Shown here one piece after another: positions 31,012 to 39,978 of a DNA stretch of 64,000 bases. The notes beneath the pieces were generated by a model, which was not told the origin of the DNA, did not search any database, and worked only from the letters and a program-made list of their open reading frames with translations. Source of the DNA: GCA-2746605 sp963704835 (GTDB taxonomy: Bacteria; Bacteroidota; Ignavibacteria; Ignavibacteriales; Melioribacteraceae); assembly GCA_963704835.1 (NCBI GenBank), contig CAVPHW010000009.1, positions 1 through 64,000 on the forward strand, written 5' to 3'. Each line of letters opens with the position of its first letter. Position 1 is the stretch's first letter. The position numbers and the translations under genes are program-made.

Positions 31012-31098
31012 ATGACAAATGCTCAAAAATGGGTTACAGTATTTTTAATTTTATTTATTGTTCTATTGTTCCTATCTAAAATCACATCAGGAAGTTAA
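31012..31098 (+). CDS. 28-residue single-pass membrane peptide
   Basis: ATG 31012 to TAA 31096-31098 encodes 'MTNAQKWVTVFLILFIVLLF' followed by 'LSKITSGS'. It is one hydrophobic helix with a short polar N-terminus and a positively charged C-side. It begins 9 bases after the amidase stop, so translation in the same mRNA is plausible. No family name is known to me; function in the cell-envelope context is a guess. Confidence 0.55.
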   Translation: MTNAQKWVTVFLILFIVLLFLSKITSGS

Positions 31099-31100
31099 CA

Positions 31101-31238
31101 TCAGCAATACATAAAAAACCCTTTATCAATAGCAGCAATATTTTTTGCTATGTAAAATATTGTTGCTATTGTAAATCCTTCCAAATTCTTAACATCTGAT
31201 TCTAAAATAGAATTCATGTCAATAATGATTTCACCCAT
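31101..31238 (-). CDS. Possible 45-residue protein, low confidence
   Basis: The minus-strand frame runs from ATG 31238 ('MGEIIIDMNSILESDVKNLE') to TGA 31101 and is a plausible mixed helix. No ribosome-binding site is evident and the coding part covers the long stem-loop at 31127-31171, so one of the two readings is probably accidental. Confidence 0.2.
   Translation of the reverse strand: MGEIIIDMNSILESDVKNLEGFTIATIFYIAKNIAAIDKGFFMYC
31127..31171. terminator. Long stem-loop after the amidase operon
   Basis: Arms of 18 bases (31127-31144 and 31154-31171) pair with a single mismatch around a 9-base loop. It lies 29 bases after the small membrane-peptide gene. No T-run follows, so it may be a terminator, an RNA-stability element, or a repeat remnant. 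Confidence 0.5.
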
Positions 31239-31393
31239 TTCGTTTTTTAAAAGCAAACATAAAATATTTTACAGGAACAAAATGTTTTGTTTTTGAATCA
31301 TAATTGAATATTAGTTGTGATATAAAGCAACTTCTATCTAGCTGGCATCATTGCTGAATTACATCTCTCGTGTTTGAAAACAGCGAGGGAAAA

Positions 31394-32677
31394 ATGACAG
31401 CAAGAATAATACATACATCAAAGTTTACTTTATCATTTCTTTTTCTATATGGTATCACATTATTTAGTACTCCAACATATCAAATTCAGTTAAAAGATAA
31501 TGTTGTTGATAATAATAAGCGAGAAGTAACAGTAACGATAAGGGGAGAAGGAGAAGGATTTGGATTAACAAGTTATCAGTGTGCGTTTAGTATAAACCAA
31601 AGTATAGATTTTTCTAATCATACATTTAAGTACATACCCGGAAGTTCAGAACTAGTAAATGAACCAAACCTATATGTTGGTATTATTAACATAGACGGAG
31701 AAACAGAACTTACATTTGTATCCTTCATTGGTAACGATCAAATCTCTAGTAGTAAAGAAACTGTTGTAGGGAAATTCTTGCTTGAGGGTACTGATATTGG
31801 TAAAGTAAAAGACATAAAACTTAAGTGGAACTTTGAGGGAACAATAAGTACAATAATTACCGGTAAAAGTTTTGAAAACATAACCAACCCACTTAACCAC
31901 ACAAGCGACTACACACTACTACCAGAAGCTCAACAAGTAGTTAAGAAAGTAGGAATAACCAACTCAGAGGCATCAGCAGTTTATGGAAACATAGCTACTG
32001 ACAAGATGTTATATGATGGAATAAGTTCATCAACAAGTAATAATCCATCCTCAAATGGAAGATGGGCGGTAGAGGGATTTCCACAATGGGTAACAATAGA
32101 CTTGGGAGAAGAGACAGATATAGACTACATTAAGTTAGATCCATATTACTCAGAAAATGGAGTATCTTATGATTGTGAGTTTTACAGTGGAAGTTATAGT
32201 AATAAGAGTTTAATTAAGAAAGAAACAACACAAACCGACAGTCAGTGGTCAGAACATAAGTTAGGTGGAGTAAAGACAAGATATATAACAGTAGTTATAA
32301 CTGGGAGTAAAGGAAATGATTGGTGTGATATCTGGGAGATGGAAGTATATGGAGTTAATTCAACAAGTTCAGTAGAAGATGAAGAAGAAGTAACAGAAGA
32401 TACAGTACCAAGTGAGTATGGAATAAGTCAGAACTACCCAAATCCATTTAACCCAACCACAAAGATAGAAGTAACCATGAAAGAAGTAGGAAGTGCAAGG
32501 TTAGATGTTTACAATATACTTGGAGAGAAAGTACTTGCAGTATTAGATGAAGAACTAAGTGCTGGAAGCCACACAATAAACATAGATGGAACAAGACTAG
32601 CAAGCGGAACTTATATTTACCAGTTAGTTGTAAACAATCAATTTTCTCAAACTAAAAAAATGAACTTAATTAAGTGA
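31394..32677 (+). CDS. Secreted discoidin-like protein with T9SS C-terminal sorting domain
   Basis: I prefer ATG 31394 ('MTARIIHTSKFTLSFLFLYG', signal peptide) to an upstream GTG. About 427 residues: an N-terminal cohesin-like beta domain (residues 30-170, 'VTVTIRGEGEGFGLTSYQCA'), an F5/8-type C (discoidin-like) domain (residues 190-325, 'WVTIDLGEETDIDYIKLDPY', 'YITVVITGSKGNDWCDIWE'), an acidic linker, and a type A T9SS sorting domain ('SQNYPNPFNPTTKIEV', 'LDVYNILGEKVLAVLD', 'LASGTYIYQLVV'). The protein is therefore likely exported by T9SS and attached to the cell surface, where the discoidin domain may bind carbohydrate. It stands alone and ends at a strong bidirectional hairpin. Confidence 0.85.
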   Translation: MTARIIHTSKFTLSFLFLYGITLFSTPTYQIQLKDNVVDNNKREVTVTIRGEGEGFGLTSYQCAFSINQSIDFSNHTFKYIPGSSELVNEPNLYVGIINIDGETELTFVSFIGNDQISSSKETVVGKFLLEGTDIGKVKDIKLKWNFEGTISTIITGKSFENITNPLNHTSDYTLLPEAQQVVKKVGITNSEASAVYGNIATDKMLYDGISSSTSNNPSSNGRWAVEGFPQWVTIDLGEETDIDYIKLDPYYSENGVSYDCEFYSGSYSNKSLIKKETTQTDSQWSEHKLGGVKTRYITVVITGSKGNDWCDIWEMEVYGVNSTSSVEDEEEVTEDTVPSEYGISQNYPNPFNPTTKIEVTMKEVGSARLDVYNILGEKVLAVLDEELSAGSHTINIDGTRLASGTYIYQLVVNNQFSQTKKMNLIK

Positions 32678-32706
32678 TTTTTATCCCCCTTTTTTTTCAA
32701 ACACAC

Positions 32707-32739
32707 TTACGGTTGGCATGTTGTTACTGCCAACCGTAA
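32707..32739. terminator. Bidirectional terminator hairpin
   Basis: A perfect 12-base inverted repeat ('ttacggttggca' / 'tgccaaccgtaa') with a 9-base loop sits between the converging T9SS-cargo gene and rfbA. A T-rich run lies before it (32683-32699) and 'aaaatattta' after it, so it can act in both directions. Confidence 0.8.
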
Positions 32740-32744
32740 AATAT

Positions 32745-33614
32745 TTAGTCAATGGATTTAATAAATTTTACAAGATAATCTTTATAGCTAGAATTTGGAT
32801 ATGAGTCAGTCAGATTTACTAATTCATCCTTAGAAATAAAATCTTTTTTGAAAGCAATCTCTTCAATACAAGCAACTTTTAGACCTTGCCGATCTTCAAT
32901 TACTCCAAAGAAATTAGCTGCTTGTAATAATGCTTCGGGAGTTCCGGTATCTAACCAAGCAACGCCTCTGCCAATCTTTACAACATCAAGTTGTTTCTTT
33001 TCTAAATAAACTTGATTTACACCTGTTATTTCTAGTTCCCCTCGTTTTGATGGCTTTAGGTTTTTAGAAATGTTTACAACCTGGTTATCATAAATATATA
33101 GTCCAGGGATAGCATAATCAGATTTTGGATTCTTTGGTTTTTCTTCAATAGATATTGCTTGACCAGATTTGTTAAATTCAACAATACCATACCTTTCGGG
33201 ATCAGTAACTTGATAAGCAAATATAGTACTACCACTTTTATGAAAATCCAACGCTTTATATAAATAATCTAACTTGCCATAAAAAATGTTATCTCCAAGG
33301 ACTAAGGTGACACTATCATCTCCAATAAATTTATCTCCAATAATAAAAGATTCAGCAATTCCATTTGGAGCATTTTGTACGGCGTATTGAATATTTAATC
33401 CAATAAAACTTCCATCTTCAAATAATTGTTTGTATAACGGAATCGTTTTTGAATCAGAGATTATTAAAATATCCTTTATTCCACCTAACATTAATATCGA
33501 AAGCGGATAATATATAAGAGGTTTATCATACAGTAAAGCTAACTGTTTACTATAAACTTTTGTTGTTGGGAATAGTCTTGTGCCAGCTCCGCCAGCAAGT
33601 ATAATGCCTTTCAT
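32745..33614 (-). CDS. rfbA: Glucose-1-phosphate thymidylyltransferase
   Basis: The 289-residue enzyme has the nucleotidyltransferase start 'MKGIILAGGAGTRLFPTT', 'SKQLALLYDKPLIYYPLSIL', 'LVLGDNIFYG', the sugar-phosphate lysine in 'SIEEKPKNPKSDYAIPGLYI' and 'GRGVAWLDTGTPEALLQAA'. It makes dTDP-glucose from dTTP and glucose-1-phosphate, the first step toward dTDP-rhamnose and related surface sugars. The length fits RmlA/RfbA. The other rml genes are not in the window. It is the last gene of a minus-strand set, 12 bases behind a periplasmic hypothetical gene, and stops 5 bases from the hairpin at 32707-32739. Confidence 0.93.
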   Translation of the reverse strand: MKGIILAGGAGTRLFPTTKVYSKQLALLYDKPLIYYPLSILMLGGIKDILIISDSKTIPLYKQLFEDGSFIGLNIQYAVQNAPNGIAESFIIGDKFIGDDSVTLVLGDNIFYGKLDYLYKALDFHKSGSTIFAYQVTDPERYGIVEFNKSGQAISIEEKPKNPKSDYAIPGLYIYDNQVVNISKNLKPSKRGELEITGVNQVYLEKKQLDVVKIGRGVAWLDTGTPEALLQAANFFGVIEDRQGLKVACIEEIAFKKDFISKDELVNLTDSYPNSSYKDYLVKFIKSID

Positions 33615-33626
33615 TTGTTTTCCTAT

Positions 33627-34394
33627 TTAATTCGTAACAGTAATTGTGTTTGATGAAATTAAATTATTTGAATTATTAAAAATTTCAACTTTATAATCGC
33701 CAATTCTGGAGAAGTTCAACTTAAAAAAAGTATCAGCCCAACTAGATGTAATTTTAAATTGTTTGGTTTCAACAATCTCACTATAATTATCATTTTCACT
33801 GCGCAATACTCTAATTTTTATTTTGTCAATTCCAAAAGGAATGTAGTTATTTAAGTAAACAAAAGTTTCGCCATTTTTACGAGCGAGGGAGAGTTTTTGA
33901 AGAGAATTAATAGGTTTATTATTTACAACCATGTCGCAAAATACAAATTGTATTTTACCTGTGTTTTGATCAGATTTGGCCAAAGTTTTTTCTTTGGTTT
34001 TTTCGTACTCTATTGACACTTCTAATTTTTTAACACCAAACTTCTTTCTTTCAGAATTCAAAAAGTATAATTCATACATCCCGGCATCTTTAAACTCTTG
34101 ACTTGTTACAGCCCATTTACTATCCTTTTTAATTTTAAGTGTTTGACTTGAAAAGGGAATGGGCTTTCCATCTTTTAATTTATCAATGAACAAATGTAAT
34201 ACTGGTTCATTTATTTTAGATTTATTGTTAATTAAAACGTATACAGCCCTACCGTATGGTTTTATTTCTAGCTTATTAATAAGTCCAATTGGTTTGCCAT
34301 CTTCTGAATAGCTCTCACAAATACTAATATCTTGACTAAACGCTAAAGTGGTAAACAGAACAAAAAGGATTAAAAATTTTTTGATAAAATTCAT
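33627..34394 (-). CDS. Periplasmic protein of two similar beta domains, unknown function
   Basis: The 255-residue protein starts with a signal peptide ('MNFIKKFLILFVLFTTLAFS'). The mature part holds two halves of about 110 residues with the same pattern: a start ('ISICESYSEDGKPIGLINKL' / 'IQFVFCDMVVNNKPINSLQK'), a strand with 'VYVLINNKS' / 'VYLNNYIPFG', a 'SKWAVTSQEFKDAGMYELYF' / 'SSWADTFFKLNFSRIGDYKV' segment and a closing strand. I infer an internal duplication. I recognise no family. It lies 22 bases behind trkH and 12 before rfbA, so it is probably in their operon. Confidence 0.7.
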   Translation of the reverse strand: MNFIKKFLILFVLFTTLAFSQDISICESYSEDGKPIGLINKLEIKPYGRAVYVLINNKSKINEPVLHLFIDKLKDGKPIPFSSQTLKIKKDSKWAVTSQEFKDAGMYELYFLNSERKKFGVKKLEVSIEYEKTKEKTLAKSDQNTGKIQFVFCDMVVNNKPINSLQKLSLARKNGETFVYLNNYIPFGIDKIKIRVLRSENDNYSEIVETKQFKITSSWADTFFKLNFSRIGDYKVEIFNNSNNLISSNTITVTN

Positions 34395-34416
34395 TACTAT
34401 TTCCTTAATTTTTAAA

Positions 34417-35865
34417 TTAAGTTTTCCAGAATGCAGGTGAAAAAATAACTAGTATTGTAAAAAGTTCTAATCTTCCCAATAACATCAGAAATGAAAGAAC
34501 CCATTTACCCAACATTGGGATGTGTGCAAAATTATCGGTTGGACCAACAGACCCAATCGCAGGACCAACATTGCCAAGTGAAGTAGCAACAGATCCAATT
34601 GCTGACATGAAATCCAAACCTAACAAGGCCATAACCAAAGAACCGAGGATAAAAATAAAAATATAAAATAGAAAAAAAGCTAAAATATTCGAAATAATTT
34701 CTTGTGGTACACTGTGGTTATTGTACCGCACAGGAATTATTGCTCTTGGATGGATAAGTCGTCTTAATTCAAGGAAACTATTTTTGAATAACAACAAATG
34801 TCGAACAATTTTTATACCACCACCAGTAGAACCAGCACTACCACCAATGAATAAAAGTAGAAAGAAAACTAATAGAAGGAAAGTTCCCCATTGTTCATAA
34901 TCGGCGGTAACAAATCCAGTAGTTGTTACCAAAGAAACTACTTGAAATAGGGAGTCTCTGAATGAGCTTTCTGCATCTGAATAGCCTGAGAAAAAAAGAA
35001 TAACCGCAATAACTATTGCCCAAAATAAAATAGTTATAGAATAAAATTTAAACTCATCATTCTTTTTCACAACATTAAATCTTCTATGAAGTAGATGATA
35101 ATGAAGGGTGAAATTCATGCCCGCAATGAACATGAAAACAATTAAGACATAATGAATGAAAGGGGATTGGTAATAAGCCACACTTGCTTGTTTTGTTGAA
35201 AATCCGCCTGTAGCCATTGTAGTAAAAGAATGGCAAATTGCATCAAAGAATGTCATACCACCAAGGTAAAGTAGAACTACTTCAATCAATGTAAATGCAG
35301 CATAGATTCCCCAAAGTCTAACAGCTGTTTCTCTAACTCTTGGATGAATTTTATCCTTAGTTGGTCCTGGAACTTCTGCCACAAATAACTGCATACCTCC
35401 AATTCCTAAAATAGGAAGAATAGCTAGAGACAAAACAATCATTCCCATTCCGCCAAGCCATTGTGTAACGCTTCTCCAAAAAAGAAGACCATGAGGTAAA
35501 GATTCAATATCATTTAGAATTGAAGCACCGGTTGTAGTAAAGCCCGACATTGTCTCGAAAAAGGCATCTGTGTAGCTTGGGATAGATCCATGCAATACAA
35601 ATGGAATAGCTCCGAATAAGGACATCACAATCCAGCCAAGAGAAACAACTATATATCCTTCTCTTTTTCTAATTTCTCTATCTTTATTCTTGGTTGAATA
35701 AAACAAAACAATACCAAGAATTGAAGTTCCCACGCCGCAGCCAAGGAGAACATAAACATCATTATCACCAAAGTACAATGAAAAAGGAATGCCGGTTAGC
35801 ATAAACAATCCTTCTAAAAAAAGAAGGAAGCCGATAAAATTTAATAGCGCGTTTTTTTTTATCAT
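34417..35865 (-). CDS. trkH: TrkH-type potassium uptake channel subunit
   Basis: The 482-residue protein has about ten transmembrane segments and four P-loops with selectivity-filter glycines: 'SGFTTTGASIL', 'TMATGGFSTKQASV', 'LVTTTGFVTADYE' and 'LGNVGPAIGSVG'. The family forms the K+ translocating subunit of Trk/Ktr systems in the inner membrane and works with an RCK-domain TrkA. Its ATG overlaps the trkA stop by one base (TAATG), so translation is coupled. The start 'MIKKNALLNFIGFLL' is supported by this overlap. Present with the antiporter at 14.5 kb, it points to active control of cytoplasmic cation levels. Confidence 0.92.
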   Translation of the reverse strand: MIKKNALLNFIGFLLFLEGLFMLTGIPFSLYFGDNDVYVLLGCGVGTSILGIVLFYSTKNKDREIRKREGYIVVSLGWIVMSLFGAIPFVLHGSIPSYTDAFFETMSGFTTTGASILNDIESLPHGLLFWRSVTQWLGGMGMIVLSLAILPILGIGGMQLFVAEVPGPTKDKIHPRVRETAVRLWGIYAAFTLIEVVLLYLGGMTFFDAICHSFTTMATGGFSTKQASVAYYQSPFIHYVLIVFMFIAGMNFTLHYHLLHRRFNVVKKNDEFKFYSITILFWAIVIAVILFFSGYSDAESSFRDSLFQVVSLVTTTGFVTADYEQWGTFLLLVFFLLLFIGGSAGSTGGGIKIVRHLLLFKNSFLELRRLIHPRAIIPVRYNNHSVPQEIISNILAFFLFYIFIFILGSLVMALLGLDFMSAIGSVATSLGNVGPAIGSVGPTDNFAHIPMLGKWVLSFLMLLGRLELFTILVIFSPAFWKT

Positions 35866-37205
35866 TATTTAAAAAACTTTTCTACTTTTTCAACAATTCC
35901 CGGAAGAGCAAATACTACGACTCTATCATTTGCTTTTAATTGTGTATCACCCACAGTAATTTTACTTTCATTTCCTCTTATATAACCACCAATAATTGCA
36001 CTCTCCGGAAAGTTCAATTCCTTTACTTGTTTTTTTGTAACAATAGAATTTGGTTGTGCAATATATTCTAAAACCTCTGCATCAATACCCTGCAAAGTGG
36101 CAATTGAAACAATATTTGCTTTTCTTATAAACTTAAGTATGTTGTTTGCTGCTATTAACTTTTTATTAATTAACGAATCAAGTCCAATTGTTTGTGTTAA
36201 AGGGATGTAATCAACATTATCCACAAGAGAAATTGTTTTTTTAACACCAAGATGCTTTGCCATTAAACAAGTAATAATATTTGTCTCAGCATCATGAGTA
36301 ACGGCAATAAAGCCATCCATATCAATAATGCCTTCCTGAGCAAGGAGATCTAAATCTCTTCCATCGCCTTGAATAACCAGAGTTTTTTCAAGAAAATCTG
36401 CTAAGTCATGGGTTTTGTCTTTGTCCGATTCAATTAACTTAATATTAATACTGTTTTCTAATTCTTTTGCGGCAATACGTCCAATTTTTCCACCACCTAA
36501 AAACATAATATTATTAAGTTTTGTCTGGTCTTTACCAACAATTTTTAATACCCGTTCAATACCTTCTGGAGTAGTGATCACAAAGATTTGATCATTTGGG
36601 AGAAGTTTATCAGTTCCGCGTGGGATAATTGTTCTAAAACCTCTGTGAATTGCAACAACTCTAAAATCATTTGTTTGGGCTTCATGAACAATATCTAAAA
36701 TAGATTTTCGGACTATTGGTGATTCAGCTTCTAACTTCAATCCAAGTAATGATAGTTTTCCTTCACCAAACTCTACAATATCAGTAGCTGCAGCTCTTTG
36801 AATTAATTTTACTAACTCAAAAGCGGCCAATTCTTCTGGATAAACTAAATGATCAATGCCTATTTCTTGGAATAATTTATGATGAGTTTCTGAAACGTAT
36901 TCAGCATTTTCTACACGAGCAATTGTTTTTTTAGCGCCTAATTTTTTTGCTAAAATTGTTGTGTTTACATTTACAGATTCTGAAGAAGTAACAGCAACAA
37001 GAATATCAGCTTTTGAACAGTTTGCCTTATTTAAAATATTGATCGAAGTTGAAGACCCGGTAATTGTAAGAACATCCATAACTTGATCGGCACGATCCAA
37101 AGCTTCACCATCCTTATCAATTAAGGTAATATCATGCTTTTCATTTGAAAGCTGTTTAGCAAGATGATATCCAACTTCTCCGGCACCGGCAATTATTATG
37201 TTCAT
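35865..37205 (-). CDS. trkA: TrkA potassium uptake regulator
   Basis: The 446-residue cytoplasmic protein has two RCK units, each an NAD-binding TrkA-N plus a TrkA-C domain. The first Rossmann loop is 'MNIIIAGAGEVGYHLAKQL', the second (near residue 227) 'NNIMFLGGGKIGRIAAKEL'. Acidic ends of strand 2 read 'ITLIDKDGEAL' and 'IKLIESDKDKTH'. It gates TrkH in response to NAD(H) or adenine nucleotides, as known for the family. It heads the minus-strand set trkA-trkH-hypothetical-rfbA. The 261-base region upstream is shared with the divergent TerC gene. Confidence 0.93.
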   Translation of the reverse strand: MNIIIAGAGEVGYHLAKQLSNEKHDITLIDKDGEALDRADQVMDVLTITGSSTSINILNKANCSKADILVAVTSSESVNVNTTILAKKLGAKKTIARVENAEYVSETHHKLFQEIGIDHLVYPEELAAFELVKLIQRAAATDIVEFGEGKLSLLGLKLEAESPIVRKSILDIVHEAQTNDFRVVAIHRGFRTIIPRGTDKLLPNDQIFVITTPEGIERVLKIVGKDQTKLNNIMFLGGGKIGRIAAKELENSINIKLIESDKDKTHDLADFLEKTLVIQGDGRDLDLLAQEGIIDMDGFIAVTHDAETNIITCLMAKHLGVKKTISLVDNVDYIPLTQTIGLDSLINKKLIAANNILKFIRKANIVSIATLQGIDAEVLEYIAQPNSIVTKKQVKELNFPESAIIGGYIRGNESKITVGDTQLKANDRVVVFALPGIVEKVEKFFK

Positions 37206-37466
37206 GGTTTCTTTATCAAAATATTATAAATTTGAACATAAATTTAATGTATTTATAAGAATAAATCTGATTTTATTCATTATGTTCCGGCATTATTGTT
37301 ACTGAAAAAGAAAATATTCTTTAATTCATTTTTATTCAATTTCATCTAGAGTTTGGTTAGGCTTGAAAATCAAGTATATAAAATTTTAATTTGCAAATTG
37401 ACACATTAGATTTTAAACTTAACTTTTAATTTAATTTTCAGTTAGTAAAATAGTAATAGGAACATT

Positions 37467-38210
37467 ATGTTTGAATGGATTGCATCACCGGAAGCTTGGG
37501 TAGCATTAATAACACTTACTTCTCTAGAAATTGTACTTGGAATAGACAATATAATTTTCATTTCAATATTGGTTAGCCGTTTACCGGAAAACCAACGTAA
37601 CAAAGGAAGAACAATTGGATTGGCATTAGCAATGATTGCAAGAATATTGTTATTGCTATCTCTTACGTGGGTTATGGGTTTAATTGCCCCTTTATTTGAA
37701 GTTTACTCAGTTGAAATCTCCGGTAGAGACCTAATTTTAATTTTTGGTGGATTGTTCTTGTTGGCAAAAAGCACTCATGAAATACATAATAGCTTGGAAG
37801 GTGAGGAAGAATCAGTTGGTGGAAAAGCTGTTGCAAGTTTTACTTCAGTTTTAATTCAAATAGCACTTTTAGACATAATTTTTTCTCTAGATTCTGTTAT
37901 CACTGCTGTTGGTCTGGCAAAAAACATTGAAGTTATGATCTTGGCAATTGTTATAGCTGTTGTGGTAATGATGCTATCTGCTAAGTCACTCGGCGATTTT
38001 GTTGATGCTCATCCAACAATAAAAATGTTAGCCCTGAGTTTCCTTATTTTGGTAGGAGTGTCACTAATTGGTGAAGGGTTTGATTTACATATACCAAAAG
38101 GTTATATCTATTTTGCTATGGCTTTTTCAATTGGAGTAGAATTGCTAAACTTAAAGATGAGGAAAAAAGCAAAAAATAAGATTAAACTAAGAAAGCTTGT
38201 CACAAAATAA
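37467..38210 (+). CDS. TerC-family integral membrane protein
   Basis: The 247-residue protein has about seven transmembrane helices and the two acidic TerC motifs, 'SLEIVLGIDNIIFISILVS' and 'LLDIIFSLDSVITAVGL', whose Asp residues are the likely metal-binding sites. The family (TerC/YgdQ/YoaE) includes tellurite-resistance and manganese-export proteins; here Mn2+ export or a role in loading metal into secreted proteins is possible, but not shown. It is monocistronic, with a promoter region shared divergently with trkA and a strong terminator just behind it. Confidence 0.88.
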   Translation: MFEWIASPEAWVALITLTSLEIVLGIDNIIFISILVSRLPENQRNKGRTIGLALAMIARILLLLSLTWVMGLIAPLFEVYSVEISGRDLILIFGGLFLLAKSTHEIHNSLEGEEESVGGKAVASFTSVLIQIALLDIIFSLDSVITAVGLAKNIEVMILAIVIAVVVMMLSAKSLGDFVDAHPTIKMLALSFLILVGVSLIGEGFDLHIPKGYIYFAMAFSIGVELLNLKMRKKAKNKIKLRKLVTK

Positions 38211-38211
38211 A

Positions 38212-38244
38212 AAAACCTCCAACTTTTTACGGAATGGAGGTTTT
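38212..38244. terminator. Bidirectional terminator between terC-like gene and glutamine synthetase
   Basis: Arms 'aaaacctcca' (38212-38221) and 'tggaggtttt' (38235-38244) flank a 13-base loop. The A-run before and the T-run after the stem let it serve both converging genes. Confidence 0.85.
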
Positions 38245-38265
38245 ATCAATTACTAATTTATTGAT

Positions 38266-39285
38266 TTATATTTTTGCACTTCTTACAGTTGTAATTATTT
38301 CAGCAGCAACTTTATATGGATCAGAGTTTGATGCTGGTCTTCTATCTTCTAGCCAACCTTTATACCCAGATTCTACAGCACCAATTGGAATTCTTATCGA
38401 AGCACCACGATCGGAAACGCCATAACTAAATTTATCAATTGATTGCGTCTCATGTTTTCCTGTAAGTCTTTTGTGGTTATCTTCACCATATACTTGAATA
38501 TGTCTTTGAATTGCTTCATTAGTTCCAAAAGCATCGCAAATTTTTTCATAAACTTCTTTACTGCCACATGTTCTTAATACTGTATTAGAAAAATTAGCAT
38601 GCATTCCCGAACCATTCCAATCTCCTTCAACAGGTTTTGGATCTAGATTTATTCTAATACCATATTCTTCACCAATTCTTTCCATCAAATATCTTGCTGC
38701 CCAAAGTTGATCGCCAGCTTCTTTGGCACCTTTAGCAAATACTTGATATTCCCATTGTCCTTTCATCACTTCAGCATTTATGCCTTCTACATTGATGCCG
38801 GCTTGAATTAACAAATCCAAATGTTTCTCAACCATTTCTCTGCCAACGTTGTATTCTGCACCAACTGAACAATAAAATGGTCCTTGTGGTGGTGGATAAT
38901 AACCCGGAGCTGGGAATCCAAATGGTGTATGGTGATCTAAATCCCACAAAACATACTCTTGCTCAAATCCAAACCAAAAATCATGATCGTCATCTTGAAT
39001 TGTTGCTCTTCCGTTTGTTACATGTGGTGTTTTATCCGGATTAAGTACTTCTGCAATAACTAAATATCCGTTGTCTCTTTCGGGATCAATAAAAATTCTT
39101 ACAGGTTTCAACAATAAATCAGATGATCCACCTTTTGCCTGGTTGGTGGAGGAGCCATCAAAATTCCACATTGGGGCATCTTCCACTTTCCCGGAAAAAT
39201 TATCTACTATTTTTGTTTTACTGCGCATTTGTTGGGTTGGTAAATGCCCATCCAGCCAAATGTATTCCAATTTTGCTTTTGCCAT
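38266..39285 (-). CDS. Glutamine synthetase, type II (GSII, eukaryote-like)
   Basis: At 339 residues it is far shorter than GSI (about 470) or GSIII (about 700) and matches GSII. Motifs include 'WNFDGSSTNQAKGGSSDLLL' (beta-grasp domain), 'DFWFGFEQEYVLWDLD', 'GAEYNVGREMVEKHLDLLI', 'INAEVMKGQWEYQV', 'GDWNGSGMHANFS' and 'SYGVSDRGASIRIP'. It ligates ammonia to glutamate using ATP. The regulator gene of the Lrp family lies only 11 bases upstream on the same strand. GSII occurs in eukaryotes, some proteobacteria, actinomycetes and FCB-group members; no adenylylation site is expected, so control is probably transcriptional. Confidence 0.93.
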   Translation of the reverse strand: MAKAKLEYIWLDGHLPTQQMRSKTKIVDNFSGKVEDAPMWNFDGSSTNQAKGGSSDLLLKPVRIFIDPERDNGYLVIAEVLNPDKTPHVTNGRATIQDDDHDFWFGFEQEYVLWDLDHHTPFGFPAPGYYPPPQGPFYCSVGAEYNVGREMVEKHLDLLIQAGINVEGINAEVMKGQWEYQVFAKGAKEAGDQLWAARYLMERIGEEYGIRINLDPKPVEGDWNGSGMHANFSNTVLRTCGSKEVYEKICDAFGTNEAIQRHIQVYGEDNHKRLTGKHETQSIDKFSYGVSDRGASIRIPIGAVESGYKGWLEDRRPASNSDPYKVAAEIITTVRSAKI

Positions 39286-39296
39286 TTTTACTCCAT

Positions 39297-39740
39297 TTAG
39301 ATGTTTATATTTGTGGTTTCTTTAACTGTTGATAAAACAAAACTTGTTACAGTTTTTGCAACTCCAGGCCAAGCCTGAATTTGTGCTAATAATTTTTCCA
39401 GAGCGTCAGTATCTTTTACTAGAATTTTTAATACGTGCGATCCTTCTCCTAAAATTGCGTGACATTCAAGAATTTCTAGTGTATGAGCTACATGTTCGGT
39501 CAATTCAGAAAACTTAGTTGATGACTGCATATAAACTGTTATAAATGCCATTAAATCAAATCCAAAAGTCTTTCTACTCAACTTTGCATAATATCCTTCA
39601 ATAATATTCTTTTCTTCTAATTTTTTTAAACGCTCACTTAACGATGGCAAAGAAAGACCAACTTGTTCAGCGATGGCATTTCTTTTTGTTCTGCCATCTT
39701 TCTGTAAGATGTCCAAAATTTTAATATCTATTGCATCCAT
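39297..39740 (-). CDS. Lrp/AsnC-family transcriptional regulator
   Basis: The 147-residue protein has the N-terminal helix-turn-helix 'DGRTKRNAIAEQVGLSLPSL' with 'SERLKKLEEKNIIEGYYAKL', followed by the RAM/AsnC_trans_reg effector domain ('LECHAILGEGSHVLKILVKD', 'VKTVTSFVLSTVKETTNINI'). Lrp proteins bind amino acids and form octamers that wrap DNA. It is encoded directly before the glutamine synthetase gene, so local control of nitrogen assimilation and of its own promoter is the natural inference. The 238 bases upstream hold the shared promoter. Confidence 0.9.
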   Translation of the reverse strand: MDAIDIKILDILQKDGRTKRNAIAEQVGLSLPSLSERLKKLEEKNIIEGYYAKLSRKTFGFDLMAFITVYMQSSTKFSELTEHVAHTLEILECHAILGEGSHVLKILVKDTDALEKLLAQIQAWPGVAKTVTSFVLSTVKETTNINI

Positions 39741-39978
39741 AGCATATTCACTAAATTATTTAGGAAATATTTTAAAATTAACTGTGAAAATAAGGGACAA
39801 ATTAATAAAAAGCAAATTATTATTTTTACTTATCGTGCTAATTAGAAGAAATTGTGATGAAAATCAAATTGTTATTATTGAAAGGATTTCCCAAAATATT
39901 TTTTTGATTTCCAGTTAACAATCAACAATAATATACGATTATTCTAATAACTTTATAATTATAGGTGAATACTGCTCT

